From contig JADDOH010011176.1 of assembly GCA_016648135.1 (NCBI GenBank), forward strand, positions 35,964 through 99,963: 64,000 bases of DNA. The letters are read 5' to 3'. The stretch is from Agrypnia vestita (Eukaryota; Arthropoda; Insecta; Trichoptera; Phryganeidae). Of the stretch, positions 43,101 to 58,100 are shown one piece after another (within the stretch, counting starts at the first letter, position 1; each line of letters starts with the position of its first letter). The notes beneath the pieces were generated by a model. That model saw only the letters and a list, made by a program, of their open reading frames with translations. It had not been told where the DNA came from and did no database searches. The position numbers were made by a program, and so were the translations under genes.

Positions 43101-46100
43101 AGGCTTCACTTCCATACATTAGGGTTGGCACTAGAACGCCATTATGTACCGCTAAATTTGCTTCCTTTGACAATTTCTTATTGGCCATAATTGCATTTAG
43201 AGCACCATTAACTTTGTTTCCCGCAGTCACTCTCCTTTCGATATCATTCTCAGCCTTGCCGTCTCTACTAAACATACTTCCCAAATACACAAACTCGTTC
43301 ACTTGTTCTAAGCATTCATTGTTTACAATTACATCACACTTAGTCACTCTTTCGTCTCTCTCGAATACCATCACTTTCGATTTGCTGACATTCATCATAA
43401 TGAAACTCTTATTAAAATATAAAATGTATATTTAAAATGGAAGCAGAAGCAGCGCAAGTTAAGAGAATGTGGAGTCTTGTCGAGTTATTGTCGAGTCTTT
43501 GGGCCCCCGAGCCTGCTTAGTAAGGGGATGACGATGATGAAAGCTAATTAACTAAATTACTTTTCGTGTATTTGCAGGAGCTCCTTGCCAGGCTGGACAA
43601 TTCTCTCCCTACCCTGGAGATTGTGGTCGGTACCAGCAGTGTCTCTGGGGAAAACTGGAGGCATTCCAATGTGCTTCCGGCCTTCACTGGAACAGAGTAA
43701 GTTAGGTTTTCGTTTTGTACTGTCTGCATTTTCCGTGTATCGAAGAGACGATGGCCTCGCATTAGCTGAATAAGCATCGGTTGTCCTCAAGCTCGATAGA
43801 ATGACGGCGTCAGAAGAGGCGGCCAACGGATGGCGGCAGAAGGATTAGAAGGGCTGAGGACGAACAGAAGAGTAGCCTCCAGGAAGGCCTGTTTATTATG
43901 ATGATGATATTAGGTTAATGCATGATCCGCCATTTTTTTCGCAAATTTATTTATAAATTGACATTTGTTAATACATTTCTTTAATGGAGTTAGAATAAGA
44001 ATAGAATAGAAAAGTCTTTAATAGGGTTTGCCGAAAGTAGTTTGTTCGCTTCAAAGCTGGTGACAATGACTTAGACGTTAAGTCAAGAAAGGGATGATCT
44101 TCGGATTTTGATCTTTTTTGGCAGGTGTGGAAGAGGTTAAGGATCCTAAAGTTGCACCTTTAGGACATAGTCCTCCTTTAGAACATGCACCTTTAGGACA
44201 TGGTCCTCCTTTAGAACATGCACCTTTAGGACGTTATCCTCTAGGTCAAGGTCCTAAAGTTGTCTTTAGGACCCTTGACCCTGGACACTCTTCATCCGCG
44301 GATCGAATTTCATCCAAGCAAATGGGAAGCAGTAATTAATGTTGATGTTGACTGTGCTTCCGTGTAATTGGTTGTTATATATAATATGTTTTGTGTTTTT
44401 GGATACGGTAAAATATAATTTTAAAAATAAAACTAACCTATAAAAACCAAGTTTTTATTATACTCCCTTTCTCATTGAATCAATTTTCGTTAACCATTAA
44501 AATGTTGAATAATACAAAATTATACTATAAATATTAAATTTTTTTAAATGAAAATTTGTTAGATCATTTTTATTGTCGCCACGGGTCTGCTTGCAAAGTT
44601 TCAGCTCGATTGGATCACGGAAAAGGGGTTAAAAATCGATTCAAAGTTTTTCCGGCAGACAACAAACTGCAGACGCTACGAGTTAAAAGAAAGGGAGTAA
44701 TGACGGATAATTATGCATTAGTCTAATATTTTCCATAACTTTTTAGTAATTTTTCTGTAAAATAATATGTATTTGTTATGAAAACTTCTTTAGAATAAGT
44801 TGTTTCAAATAGTTCAATGTACCGCAAGTGGTAACAAATTAACTTAGGTACGTAGGTAAGCAAAGACGCAAGAATTCCACACTATTCTGCCCTACATCAC
44901 TACACTTGTCTCGTCCTCTTTTATTTATCTTCACATGCACGCTCTTTGACCATCATCCAATATTTAATTTATCTAATCATGTCGGGTACTTAGCGGATGC
45001 CCTCTGTTCCCGTTGCCTTCTACGCTCTGCTCGTATATTTTCTTCACCTTTCTCTACTCGGGCGTACGTTTCACGTAACCAATCCGCATCTCGCTAATGT
45101 TTCAGGAAAGAAATATTTGTGACTGGCCTGCAAGCGCTCAGTGTAAGGAGGAAGTAGATGTTGAAACAGAGATAGACATCAGCGGAGAAGACGACCTGGA
45201 GCCTGAAGTCCCTGTCAGTTCCACTACTCCCAGACCTGCGTGGACTCCCGAAGAATGGAAGCCCACGACAGTCTCCACCACCACCACGACTGCTGCTCCG
45301 GAAGAGAATGATGTGACACCATTATCAGGTAAAGTAAATCGTCTACGCCAGATATTACATTAGTTTGATCTCTGAAATAAGGAAAAATGTTACACAGGAA
45401 ATATATGAAATTTAAAACAATCCACCAACTGTAAAGTTAGCTATATATTAAGTATCTTTATTATATATAATATAAATGTTAGGTTTCTTTAATTCTTATC
45501 GTACAAATAAAATCACATTTTTTTCTATATGTCATGGGAAAATTGAGATTTTTTTTCTGTTTTCAAAACAGTAAACAAAAAAGTCCATTTATACTATGAA
45601 AAATTCGAAAATTGGAACAGAAATATTTCCAATACGAATATTGTGTAGGTGGGTAATTATTAGTTGAATTAATATCTCCGTGATTTTAAATCTTTTTTAT
45701 AGAAATGTGCATCCTTCTGATGAAACAACAACAATTTTTTTCTTAACATTTTAAGATATCGGTTGTTAAAAACAAAAACTAGAAAAAATATATATTTTCC
45801 TCTCATTTGCACTACCATTGGCTCCATATAAAAGAAGAAGGCAATATAAAAGAAAGAAAGATGGCTATATTATATTTAAATATATGATTTTTTCAAAACT
45901 AAACTTTGTACTAAACAATGTTGAGTTATGCTTTTGTCACTACTAGATACAGTTTCAATCAATTGTATGAATTCCCAAAGTTATAAGTTTCCGAAATATA
46001 TTGAATCAAATGGGTACGTAAAAGATATCACATTATCACCGATTTAACCATGGCTATCTTCAACTAATCCTAAATTTAAAGCAATTTTAATCCACCTAAT

Positions 46101-49100
46101 CATCGCCTTCGTCCCGTTATCATGGGACTAGTTTTGTTATTGTAATATTGTATTCTAGAAACCTATTTCAACTGTTCCACTAAATTGTGTGGTTGGTTGC
46201 AAGAGGTTGCCAACTGGCAATAAGCCACCTATTGTAATAGGTAGTGTGTATGCAAAAAGTTAATAAATAAAATAAATATGTTTCTATGTCAATATCAACT
46301 CTTTGTTTAGGATAATTCTTTTATTTATAATAACCACAACACTCGTCCTCAAATTTTCAATATTCATGTTGCTCTGTATCAGTAATAATTGCTACCAATT
46401 TTATTTTGTTTTCTTGTTCACCACTTGTACTACCGTACAAGTGTTTAGTGTTTGTTTAGATATAGTGTACACACTTTGCATGTCGTATGCCTATTTCGCA
46501 TACGGTTGTGTTTTAAAGAAAATTGAATGAAATAAAGTATGTTTTGATACAATAAACCTTTTTTTCAGGGTATTACAAAATTGTGTGCTACTTCACCAAC
46601 TGGGCCTGGTACAGACGCGGCTTGGGCAAGTACCTTCCCGAGGATATTGACCCCAACCTCTGCACGCACATCGTCTACGGCTTCGCTGTCTTGGACTATG
46701 AAAATTTGGTCATCAAGGCACACGACTCATGGGCTGATTTCGATAACAGTAAGTCAGGAAACCATTTTACAAAATGATCAATCATGTAGTAGGTATCAAT
46801 AAATACAAAATAAACTTAATTATTTTTATAGAGCGTTTAACGATTCATTTCATTTGTATCTCTTTGAGAACAGAGTGTTCTTCAGTCTTTTGTGTAAAGT
46901 TTTAAGACTGGACATTCACTTTATAATTTGAGGTATTCTGTGATTTGAACCTCTTCTTTCAAGGCGAGGCTAATATTAGCTAAACTAAATATAAATACAA
47001 TGTATTGTCCAAAATCATTTGTTTATATGAACATGAATTGTTTTAAAATGATCAAAAAACTTCTTTCAAATTTAACGATTCATAATTTCATTAATATTAA
47101 ACATTTCTTAATTACTTTAGTACAGTTTTATCTGCATGATATTGGCTTTACACTTGTAAGAAAACTCATATGCTTCACATATAAATATTCTGTAATTAAG
47201 GGTGATTTCTAACCCACTGGAAACTAATTTTATGGGCGTGGCCTTTCAGTTAATGTTTAGTTTATTCCGTTTATATTAGTTATCGTTTATCTAAGTTATC
47301 GTCCTAAAAAAATGTAGTCTAGCATATACATCCTAATATAAAAGAATAATAAAAACCCATGATATATTATAAATGTCTCATAGAGACGAAATTATTTTTT
47401 ATGGGAAAGTAGGTATGGAAGTCTTTGGAAGTTCATAGGGCTTACGACCTATAGTACGGCTGGCTTAAGTGACCACTTCACACAATGTAACGTTCATATC
47501 TCCACCCATGATAGCATACCACATCTATTAAATTTTTGGAAGTTGTATATATATTTAAATTTTACAACCCGTTTCGTATGTATGTTGTAAATATCCTTAG
47601 CACGATATAATTTCATCTCTATGAGACATCTATAATATATCTTGATCAATGATGTCCCTGGGACAAAATCCAGTACTGTTCTGTGCTGCACAGTACAATT
47701 CTGAAAAATTTGGACAAACTCTAAATATTCTGAATAAAAACTCACATTTTCGTAAAAAAAATTGCGTTAAGTTGAATATGCATTGCCGCCTTAGCAAAAA
47801 AATAAAAACGGTGGATAGTTACGCATCATCCTTAATAATAAAAATATTAACTAATGTGTCTTTGTCTTACAGAGTTCTACGAGAGAGTAACTGCTTACAA
47901 GAAGAAGGGTCTGAAGGTGCTCCTGGCTCTGGGAGGATGGAACGACTCGGCAGGGGACAAGTACAGTCGGCTGGTGAACAACCCCTCTTCCAGGAAGCGG
48001 TTCATCGACCATGCCCTTGCCTTCTTGGAGAAGCACAACTTTGACGGGCTGGATCTGGATTGGGAGTACCCGGTGTGCTGGCAGGTACGAGATTCGAGCT
48101 TTCTGCTCATTTACTTTAGCATCGTTGAACGAACAAAAAAAATCAACAATTTTCTTACATTGAGAATCAGCAGGCACGTGCAGTCAGTTCACTAAAACAT
48201 GAGTTATACGTATGTAAACATATATTTTGAAAAAAAATAATTAAATATCATATTTAACTGACAGAATACATACATACGATAATATGCCAGTCATATATAC
48301 GTCAAAAATGATATGCTTTTACATGTTTGAATTTCAACATTACTTTAATTGAGGAGTACCTATAAAAGCAAAGACAGTAATATCCCATAACCGTGTTTAT
48401 GAAATAAATACTAAGAAATTATCATTACTCAAGGAAATTCCTCTGGAATATTTGAAACATATGTCTTATTGGAAATAAGTTTTTAAAAACAATTGCCATC
48501 TCAGTTTTCCTTTTATATAGCTACGTGTTCAAATAACTATTTAACTTTTAAATATGGATATTTCTGTGTTTGCCACCAAATAGCGGACATTGTTGCTGTG
48601 TGTTGGTGTTTTAATTATTAATTGTATATATAATTGTATATGTGTATATATAAATAACAGATTAAACTGGATATCAACTCTCACTTTAATTTGAAGCGGC
48701 CAATTTGTCACGTAACACATCCTTAGAGTTTGATTGGTCGAAGTGGGTATTGCTGCCTTTGCTTTTAATAGTGATTCGGAAACATGATTTTGGAAGAGAT
48801 GGAGCTATATTTCCCATAAAATATCAATTTCAATACATTCTAAATTAGTAATCCTCGGTGACGGCGTAAAAAACATTTCTTTACTTTTTGCTTTTATACG
48901 CCTTAATTAGTAGTTATAATGTCCTAGCGGTATTTAAATCAAAGCTTTTAATTCTCTAATACAATTTTTTATATAGGTATCTTTATTTATTTCTTTTATA
49001 AAAAATGTTGGTAAATTTGATTTTGAATAATTCTTTAATCACAATATTTTTAGTCAACGTGCAAGTTATCTCGAAAAATGCACCTTGATGCAGAGAATCA

Positions 49101-52100
49101 TTTTACACACAATTCAATACATTTTGGCCGCCAATTACAGTTGTGAAAACAGCGCCATCTAGTGTAGCGTCTTGGTAGTGTTAGTGACGGCTTTGTTGCA
49201 TAGAGAATTATATGTATTTGAATTAATATATCTAAATCTGAATAAAAGTGATACATAATCTATTTTATTTTGTATTTTGCAGAAATTTTGGTTAAATACA
49301 ACTTTTACTGATTGCGTGCCGCTGTAACTTAGTGTTCAGAAACACTGGTTTGTGCGATATGCTTCAGAAGAATAGTAATAATCAAATGTGTCTACAATTT
49401 ACCACAACTTTTGCAGTGCCCCTGGTGCTAAAACTCCGACATAAGAACTGTCAAAGGGAAATAAATGAGCTGTCCTATTAATTGACGCTTTTAATTCCTC
49501 AGACCGACTGCTCCAAGGGCCCCACATCGGACAAGGCAGCCTTCAGCCTGTGGGTACGCGAGCTCAGCGAGGCGCTCCACCCCCGCGGCCTGCTGCTGTC
49601 CTCGGCCGTGTCGGCCAGCAAGACGGTGGTGGACGCCGGCTACGACGTGCCCAGCCTGGCGAAGCACATGGACTGGATCGCCGTGATGGCCTACGATTTC
49701 CACGGGCAGTGGGACAAGAAGACCGGCCACGTAGCACCGCTCTACTACCATCCAGAAGACGACGTCAGCTTCTTCAATGCGGTTGGTTCCATTTGTTTGA
49801 AAGAGTGTTTGTTAGTTAATGTTTATTTCTCACCAGAGATATGCTCCGGGAGCAAGTGGAGAACAAGTACAAGTAACAGTGCAGGTCCGCCAGATGCTAT
49901 GGCAGAGAGCCAGAACCTGGCATCGCTTTTTTTTTGTCTCCCTAGCACGATTTCCTTTGTTCCCGTTTGTTTACTTTACAGGCGATATCATATCCATAGC
50001 AGTTTGTTTACGTAAACATAAAAAAAATCGCGACAACTGGGTCATCCAAGTGTCGCTACAGACCATTATTTCCAGTTCTCTTTGCTTGCTGCTCAATGTA
50101 TTTTATTTATCTTTGATGTGTAAACTTCTTGGCTCTGGGGAAAACAAGTTGTGTAAGTTAAATATATATACAACCAAAAATTTGATAGATGTGGTAGTCT
50201 ATCCTGGGTGGAAATGGTGAATGTTATACTGTGTAAAGTGATAACTTAAGCCGGCCGTACGATAGGTCGTAAGCCCTATGAATGCCCAAAAAGATTAATG
50301 ATGTCCCCCTGGGGATAAAATCCAGTATTGTGTTTTTGAAAAATTTAGATTTATGTTGTTTTTACTCACATACTTTGAAGCTTCACCTTCAACCATGTAA
50401 AATACAATACTGTAAATGGTGAATTTTAATGATTATCCTTGAATGGTTCCAGAACTACTCCATGCACTACTGGATCTCGCAGGGCGCCCCGTCCCGCAAG
50501 CTGGTGATGGGCATGCCCCTGTACGGGCAGTCCTTCACCTTGGGCACCAGCTGGGACACACCCCCGGCGCTGGTGGCCAACAAGGATAAGCGCGGCCTCA
50601 ATGTTCCCGCCAGAGCTGGCGGCCAAGCGGGAGAGTTCACCAGAGCGCAGGGCTTCCTGGCCTACTATGAGGTAACGCAAACAACAATAAGATTATCCTA
50701 GACGTCACTCTGCGAATCGGTTGCCAGTATTATGGTCATTAATGAAATAAGTGGTCACTAATTAAATACAAGTGCAATGGAGATTGCTCAGTTGTTTAAA
50801 AATAAGTACTTAGATATTTATTACTTTACTTCTATTTAAAATAGTAAATGCATTATTCTAATAAAAAAACAATATTCATTAATTTTTAATCTGTCTAAAA
50901 TTTACACAACAAATATTTTCTAAGCATTATTCAAAACACTATTAAAACATTATTTAAAATTTAAGCCTTACAACTTAATGCGAGTTTTGTGACGAAGATT
51001 TCGTAAAATACATATATATAAACCTTGTTTATAAAAATCACAAAAATTCTACTAAGAAATTTCTGATACATATATAAGTCGCAAGCGCACGCTTTATCGG
51101 CCAATGATATTTTCCCACATGGTTCGTTGTAGCATCTTGATTTTATTGAAAACAATTGTTCATTGAAACATTTTTAATAAAGCATACCTACTCAACCACA
51201 TGTGCATCCAATTATTAATCCGGTTACTTCAAGATATCGTATTTTGAATCACCTAAGAGAATATTGCGAGGATTTTAGGAATACATTGTCTCATTCCTGA
51301 ATTTTCGCCTTGCTGAATGAAGATTTACATCTGAGAGCTAATTTTATTGTTTGTTTTATTGCGTAGATATGCGACCGCGTGAGGAACCACGGCTGGACAG
51401 TTGAGCAGGACGAGGGTGGCCGCATGGGCCCGCACGCGTACAAGGGAGACCAGTGGGTGGGATATGATGACAAGGCCATGATTAGGAAGAAAACAGAATA
51501 TGTAAAGAACCTGAATCTTGGCGGAGCCATGGTCTGGGCTTTGGACTTGGATGACTTCAAAAACAGGTGCAGTTATTTTCATGCGTTAAGCGAGTTTGAC
51601 TTTCCATTTTTAACAAGTTCTTTGGAATGCAAACAAACGATATTGACTAGAAAGTGTGCTCCTGAAAACCACTTATAACATTACAAAGTATATACGAGTA
51701 TGTTGAAATATCAATAATGTCATGTTAAAATAAATATCATAGGAATTCTAATATTATACCGTTACACCACTCTGGAAGCCAGAAATTTAGGTAGAAATTC
51801 GGTGATTTTTTATAAAGAGGTGATAATTTTTTTTATTAAGGTATTATTTTATTGAAAAAATTTTGAAAAAAAATATGACCGCATCATGTCAATTCCCACA
51901 GAGCTTCTCTGCTGTGACTGAAATGCAGCATTCCCGGTTACTAAATTTAATAAAGCTTGCATTTTTAAGTTTGTAAATAATAATTTAATAAAACAAGGTG
52001 AGGATAATCATAATTGTATGTTACATAGCTGTGGAGAAGGCCGTCATCCCCTCTTGAGCACCATTCGAGATGTGCTGAAGGATGCCACCGGACCCGAGCA

Positions 52101-55100
52101 AGGAATTGTGGTGCCACCGGCACAAGGGATAAGCGAGGAAGAAGTTGCAGTGCCACCAGCGCAAGGAGTATACGAGGAAGAGCCTCCCCCACCTCCGAGC
52201 CCTCCGCAAGCAGTATACTCCGAGGAGGAAGAAGAGAACGCGCTAGCCACAGAGGAAAATGAGTACAAGATGGTGTGCTATTTTACCAACTGGGCATGGT
52301 ACAGGTAAGGTTACCTCATATAAACTACAATACAACACATAACATAATTTAATTTAAATTGTGTACATCTAGTTACATAGAAGCGCACAAAAAATGTTCA
52401 CAATGGTGATGAACTAAATTTTTACTTTAACTGTGAATGTGACAAAGATTATATGATTTGTGTTTGATTATTACAATGATTTATAAAATAACTGTTAATT
52501 TGTAATGTGACAAGCAATCGCTAGAACACTAGACACCCAACAATTAAATGTCACTTACCAATCATTTTTATATGAAATACCAATCACACAATGATTGTCG
52601 TTATAATGATTTATGTAGTTCATAACTAGTACTTAAGACTAGCTATAACCTGGACTTTTTACTTTTGAATTTCAACTTTACATTAAGTAATTAATTTTAT
52701 TAGTTATGTATTAATTAGTCAAAAAAAAGTGTATTTATTGGAAATCAAGTTAAAATGGAATCTTTTATGTGAACTATTTGAAATCATACTCATTTTGAAA
52801 ACGGAATGAGATCAGCTATTGGATTCTAGTTATGGTTACGGATGGACATTAGAAATTTTTATTATTGGGGATGATTATAAGAAAATAAAAATTTGTCTAC
52901 CTGTAGTACAGAAGTATTACCGATCCAATTTTGAATTTTCTGGCAATATAAATTTATTTGTTTTTTTAATTTAAAAATGTTTCTTCAAAATAAAAAGTCA
53001 CTTATCCACCTAATCCGTATGTTTCAATCCAGTGTAGGTATAAGTTTCCTTTAAATTTCCCTACATGTGACATACAGAAATACGTTGTGATATTATATAA
53101 AATACTTTTGCAACAATTTCTAGGCAAGGACCGGGCAAGTTCCTACCTAGTGACATAGATGCGTCCCTCTGCACCCACATTGTGTACGGATTCGCAGTAC
53201 TGGACACCCAGACACTCACTCTAAAACCACACGACTCCTGGGCTGACATTGATAACAGTAAGTTTTTGATTATTTATAAAAACATTACATATTTCCTGAA
53301 TCATTTCTAGGGCTGATTTCATACTGTAGTCATCTTATTGTTTTTATTAATTCTCAGCATCATAGCCTCACGATTATACCATGGTCGTCAAGACTACACC
53401 AAGTTTTTATTTGTAAACTTGAAAATTAATAAATGAAACATAGCTGTTGTAACTGAAAAAGACATCACAATATATCCCGGGTCCTGCAGTGGACCGCACA
53501 GAAGACTGCACTTATAAAATGAGGATGTTCACTATGGCACATTTGCTGTAGCATAGTTATCGAAGGAGTTCACCAGTGGCGTGCAACGCATACAAGCAAA
53601 AAAGCTGTGCATGTGCTGAAATTAGTATTATCCCCAATTTAATTATATCTAAATCGTCTTCGAAATATATTGAAAATTTTTGCCGTATTACCTATAAATA
53701 AAATATTTATTTATTTAGAAAATCTTGTTTACAATACATACTTCTTTTATAGTGCAGTTATTTTTGTGGATTGAAGCTACTCAAAATTGTATATGCTTAA
53801 ATATATATATATATTTTTAATATAGGTATATAGTCGGTCACAGCATAACCTAAGTTTATACCCACTGCACGCCACTGGAGTTCACTTAATCATATCTTGA
53901 GTTGATTCATATTTGTGTTAGTTAATATAGTTAATATGAGACTTTTGGTTTATGAGCATACTATGACCAGTTAAAATGTTGATTATATGTACTATATATA
54001 CTACCTGTCCTGAAATTATCATTTAACTATTTAGTCAACACAGTTAGTTTAAACGTTTTATACTTTGCAGAGTTCTATGAGAAAGTGACAGCACTTCGCA
54101 GCAAGCGCGTAAAAGTCCTTCTGGCTTTGGGAGGATGGAATGATTCCGCAGGAGACAAGTACAGTCGTCTGGTGAACAACGCAGCAGCGCGGAGGAAGTT
54201 TATACTGCACGTGCTAGATTTTGTGCTCGCTAACAACTTTGACGGACTCGACCTAGACTGGGAATACCCCGTGTGTTGGCAGGTGAGAGATACTAATATT
54301 AAATGCAATCATTTGCTATGTAGTGAACTTTCTACCGAACCACAGTAAAATAATTCAATCAAAACTTAAATACGTATTCAGACATAATATAATATACTCC
54401 CAACTCTTTTTATACACTGTAAACAATATTCCAATGAAAACCGTGTAAAAAATATAATTTACATAGAAAAAGTATGAATAACATGTGTTATTTTAAAAAA
54501 CTGTGAAAAATGAAAAAAATACTAGATTTAAGTTGTTCTAGAAAATTATGCAAAAATAAGTAACAATGAAAACTAATTTAATAAATTATACAAAATTTAT
54601 CTTTATGTATTTATAATACATATTTCTGAAATCAAAGTGCAACATTAAAATGTACAGCAAAGATTTTTAGATATTAGACAAAATAGAAGTAAACCATACA
54701 AAAATCACATAATAAATACTAACTGTCTTCAACGAACAGGTGGAATGCACAATGGGTCCCGCTTCTGACAAGGAAGGGTTCTCTGCCTTGGTCAAGGAAC
54801 TGCGCGAGGCTTTCCGCCCACACAATCTGCTACTGACTGCTGCTGTCTCTCCTAATAGAAAAGTCATAGATGCAGGTAAAATGCAGCTCATGTAATTTCA
54901 TAAGACACTTAATTTCAATCTGCTCACAATATTTGTGTATTCCCCTTATAATATCCTCAGCCTTTAACATAAATTTATAATTTAGGATATGATGTTCCTG
55001 TGCTATCGGAAAATTTGGACTGGATCGCGGTTATGACTTATGACTACCACGGTCAGTGGGACAAGAAAACTGGTCACGTGGCTCCCATGTACGAGCATCC

Positions 55101-58100
55101 AGATGATCTAGACAAAGCATTCAATGTTGTAAGTTAAAAAAATTCTAATAAAGTATGGATGAATGGGATGGTATAAATGAGGAGTTCAGAAACAAAATAG
55201 CCACTATCCAATTGACAGTGACAATTTAAAAATGAATATCTTGTGACGTGTTTTATGATTGACTGCTCTTAAATATATGTATATATTCATCATTTTATGG
55301 GGCAGCCACATATATCATAAATATATTATGTCGGCCTTCGTAGCCAAGTGGGCAAAACACTGGCTTTTCACACCGAGGGTTCCGGGTTCGATGCTCGGTG
55401 AGATAACAATTAATCTTTGTAACATACTCAAACCTGGGTGTTTTGTGATTTATTTCGCTTCTGTAATTGGGCCTCTTGGCCTGTTGAAGCGTAAAATTAA
55501 GAATAAAATAAAAAAATAAAATAGGATATGTTTTAGAAGAATTTTAGTTATAAAATTTCCGCTTTGGCTGTAAAATCAGTTACAAATATGTTTATCTTAA
55601 TTCGTTAACTGGATTTGCCTCGTAACCCTTCAATGAAGTTCTGTTTGTAAAAAATTGAATACATACCTCTATATAATTTGTTTGAAACTACTTTCTGGCC
55701 ACTGCTTCTTCTATGTGCATACATGGTTTAAATCAGTTTAGAAACATGACGCAGGAGCTTGAAAATTCCTAAGCTAAGGTGGAGCAACATTGTCCTCAAA
55801 GACATGTCTGCCTTAGGGCTGGTTGTTTCAAGTTGGATTAAAGTAAGCGTTCTTTTGAAGCATAGATTTTTACGTTCTCCACCAATCAGACGATCCGTTT
55901 TCGTAAAAATTTATGCTTTAATCGACAGCTTACTTTGATCGAACTTGAAACAACCGGGCCTTAGAGATTCAAAACTGGAGAGAAGCGACGCGAAATACAA
56001 ATCGATGTAGGAATATTCTTGAAGAAGCCAGTTTTATTAAAATGGTGACTTATATTACAGAATTACACCATACATCACTGGATAGCGCGAGGTGCTGCTC
56101 GCTCCAAACTAGTACTGGGTCTGTCCCTATACGGTCAGTCTTTCTCCCTCGCCTCCTCAGATAAGAATGGGCTCAACAGTCCAACCTATGGAGGTGGAGA
56201 AGCTGGGGAATCTACCAGAGCTCGAGGATTCCTCTCATATTATGAGGTTAGTATCAAATATTTATATTATATTAACCCCCCTTTGTGTTTTTTTGTGTGA
56301 ATTTTTGCTTGCTTTTTTAAAAGGATTTTACCTTACATACATTTTACTTTACACATAGGATTTATTTTACAAAAAGATCTGAAAATTTCACATTTCAGAT
56401 ATCTTTAAGACTAAATTTACGTTATCGGGAGTGATCAGTACATGTTTATGTAAAAAAAAGTAATGTGCGAAAGCATGTAAAAATAAAATGATCACTATGG
56501 CTACTTTGCTGGTAGCATAATATGCCTGCAGTATTACAACAATATTATATTATGTGCTTATCATATTTTTCCATATCTTTAAGACTAAATTTACATTATC
56601 AGGGGTGATCAGTACATGATTATATAAAAAAAAGTAATGCGCGAAAGCATGTAAAAATAAAATGATCACTATGGCTACTTTGCTGGTAATATAATATGCG
56701 TGCAGTGTTATAGCAATATTATATTATGTGCTTATCACATTTATCCATAGACATAAAGTGGTTAAAAATTTGCTTAAGTAGACCACTATAAGATCTGTTG
56801 CTTAAGTCTTGACTTTATTACCCAAAAACCTTTAAAACAAAATTTATAAGTGCTGGTTTAATTTGGCAGGTAAATATTTGAAATGATATTTTTTTGCAGA
56901 TTTGTGAACGAGTTCAGAAACGACAATGGGCCGTAGTCCATGATCCCCGAGGCCGCATGGGTCCGTATGCCTTCAAGGGAGACCAGTGGGTCTCATTCGA
57001 TGATATTCCTATGATCAGACATAAGGTAATCATTACTTTTAATGAAATCGCATTTTATTTATACATTCGCAATTTTTCAAAATCTAGTTCCATGATAATT
57101 AAAACTATTCAGATAATTTAAAAAGATACAAGAAAAATATCTATCTTTTGAAAAATATAGCCACCACCGGGACTAGAACTGGCAACTTTCTATTATCGGT
57201 AGACTATCTTACCAATTTCAATGTGTAGGTTTTTATTTTATATTGTACATACGGTTTTGATTAATTGAATTTATAATATTCAATATAAGTTACCTTAAAT
57301 TTTGTTTAATATTTTACAGAAGGTTAGTCAGAAGTGCTATAAAAAATAATTCAAATTTAGAAATTTTTTAAAGTTTAGGTTAGGTTATATAGGTGATATA
57401 CACAATTTAAACATTTTCAACTCATAATTTACCTGTAAAATATTGTGGACTAGCTATGATGTAGTTGGCAAAATAGTTCAATATCAGTGGAAAGTTCATA
57501 AGAGTTCCGGTGGTGTATTATTTTCCGATTTATTTTATTCTATTTTTAATTTTTCAACAAACAGACTGTCAACAGGTCATTATTGACCCTAAAAGATGGT
57601 CCTAGGGTGAATATATAAATATATACATGTGTGTATGTTTGTATTTGTTTTAACCGTAACTGTTTAGCTTGCATTGTGATAAAATCTAAATAATTTATAA
57701 GCCTTTGTGTTAATAGTTCACTTGTGTGTTGTAGACTTCGTACCTGAAGGCAATGGGTCTAGCAGGTGGTATGGTGTGGGCGTTGGACCTGGATGACTTC
57801 CGCAATTCGTGCGGCTGCGAGCGCTCCCCACTGCTGAGCGCTGCTGCTCGGGAACTAGGCCTCATCTCTTCACCTCAACCTCAATGCGAATTGGAATCAT
57901 CATCCACAGGTAACAAGGATGGGTTTATTTATTTTCACAGACAGTAAACCCTTGATTTTGCAGACCTCGAAACCACAAGCATAATTTTCAATCGTTGTGG
58001 TCGTATGTAAAAATTACCACACTTTTAGAGTTAAAATGCTTATAAACAAAATATCTACACATATTTATAATTAAATTAAAAAGTAATTTTTTAATTAAAC

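Noticed and set aside
44118..44339. Open frame with APLGHSPPLEH repeats as a cassette exon
   Set aside because: The possible acceptor gives a phase that does not fit exons 18 and 19, and those two exons already join inside one CBM14 (HWNR then ERNICDWP).
55325..55515. Functional tRNA gene
   Set aside because: Same reasons: tRNA-like head only, with an A-rich tail and extra body.
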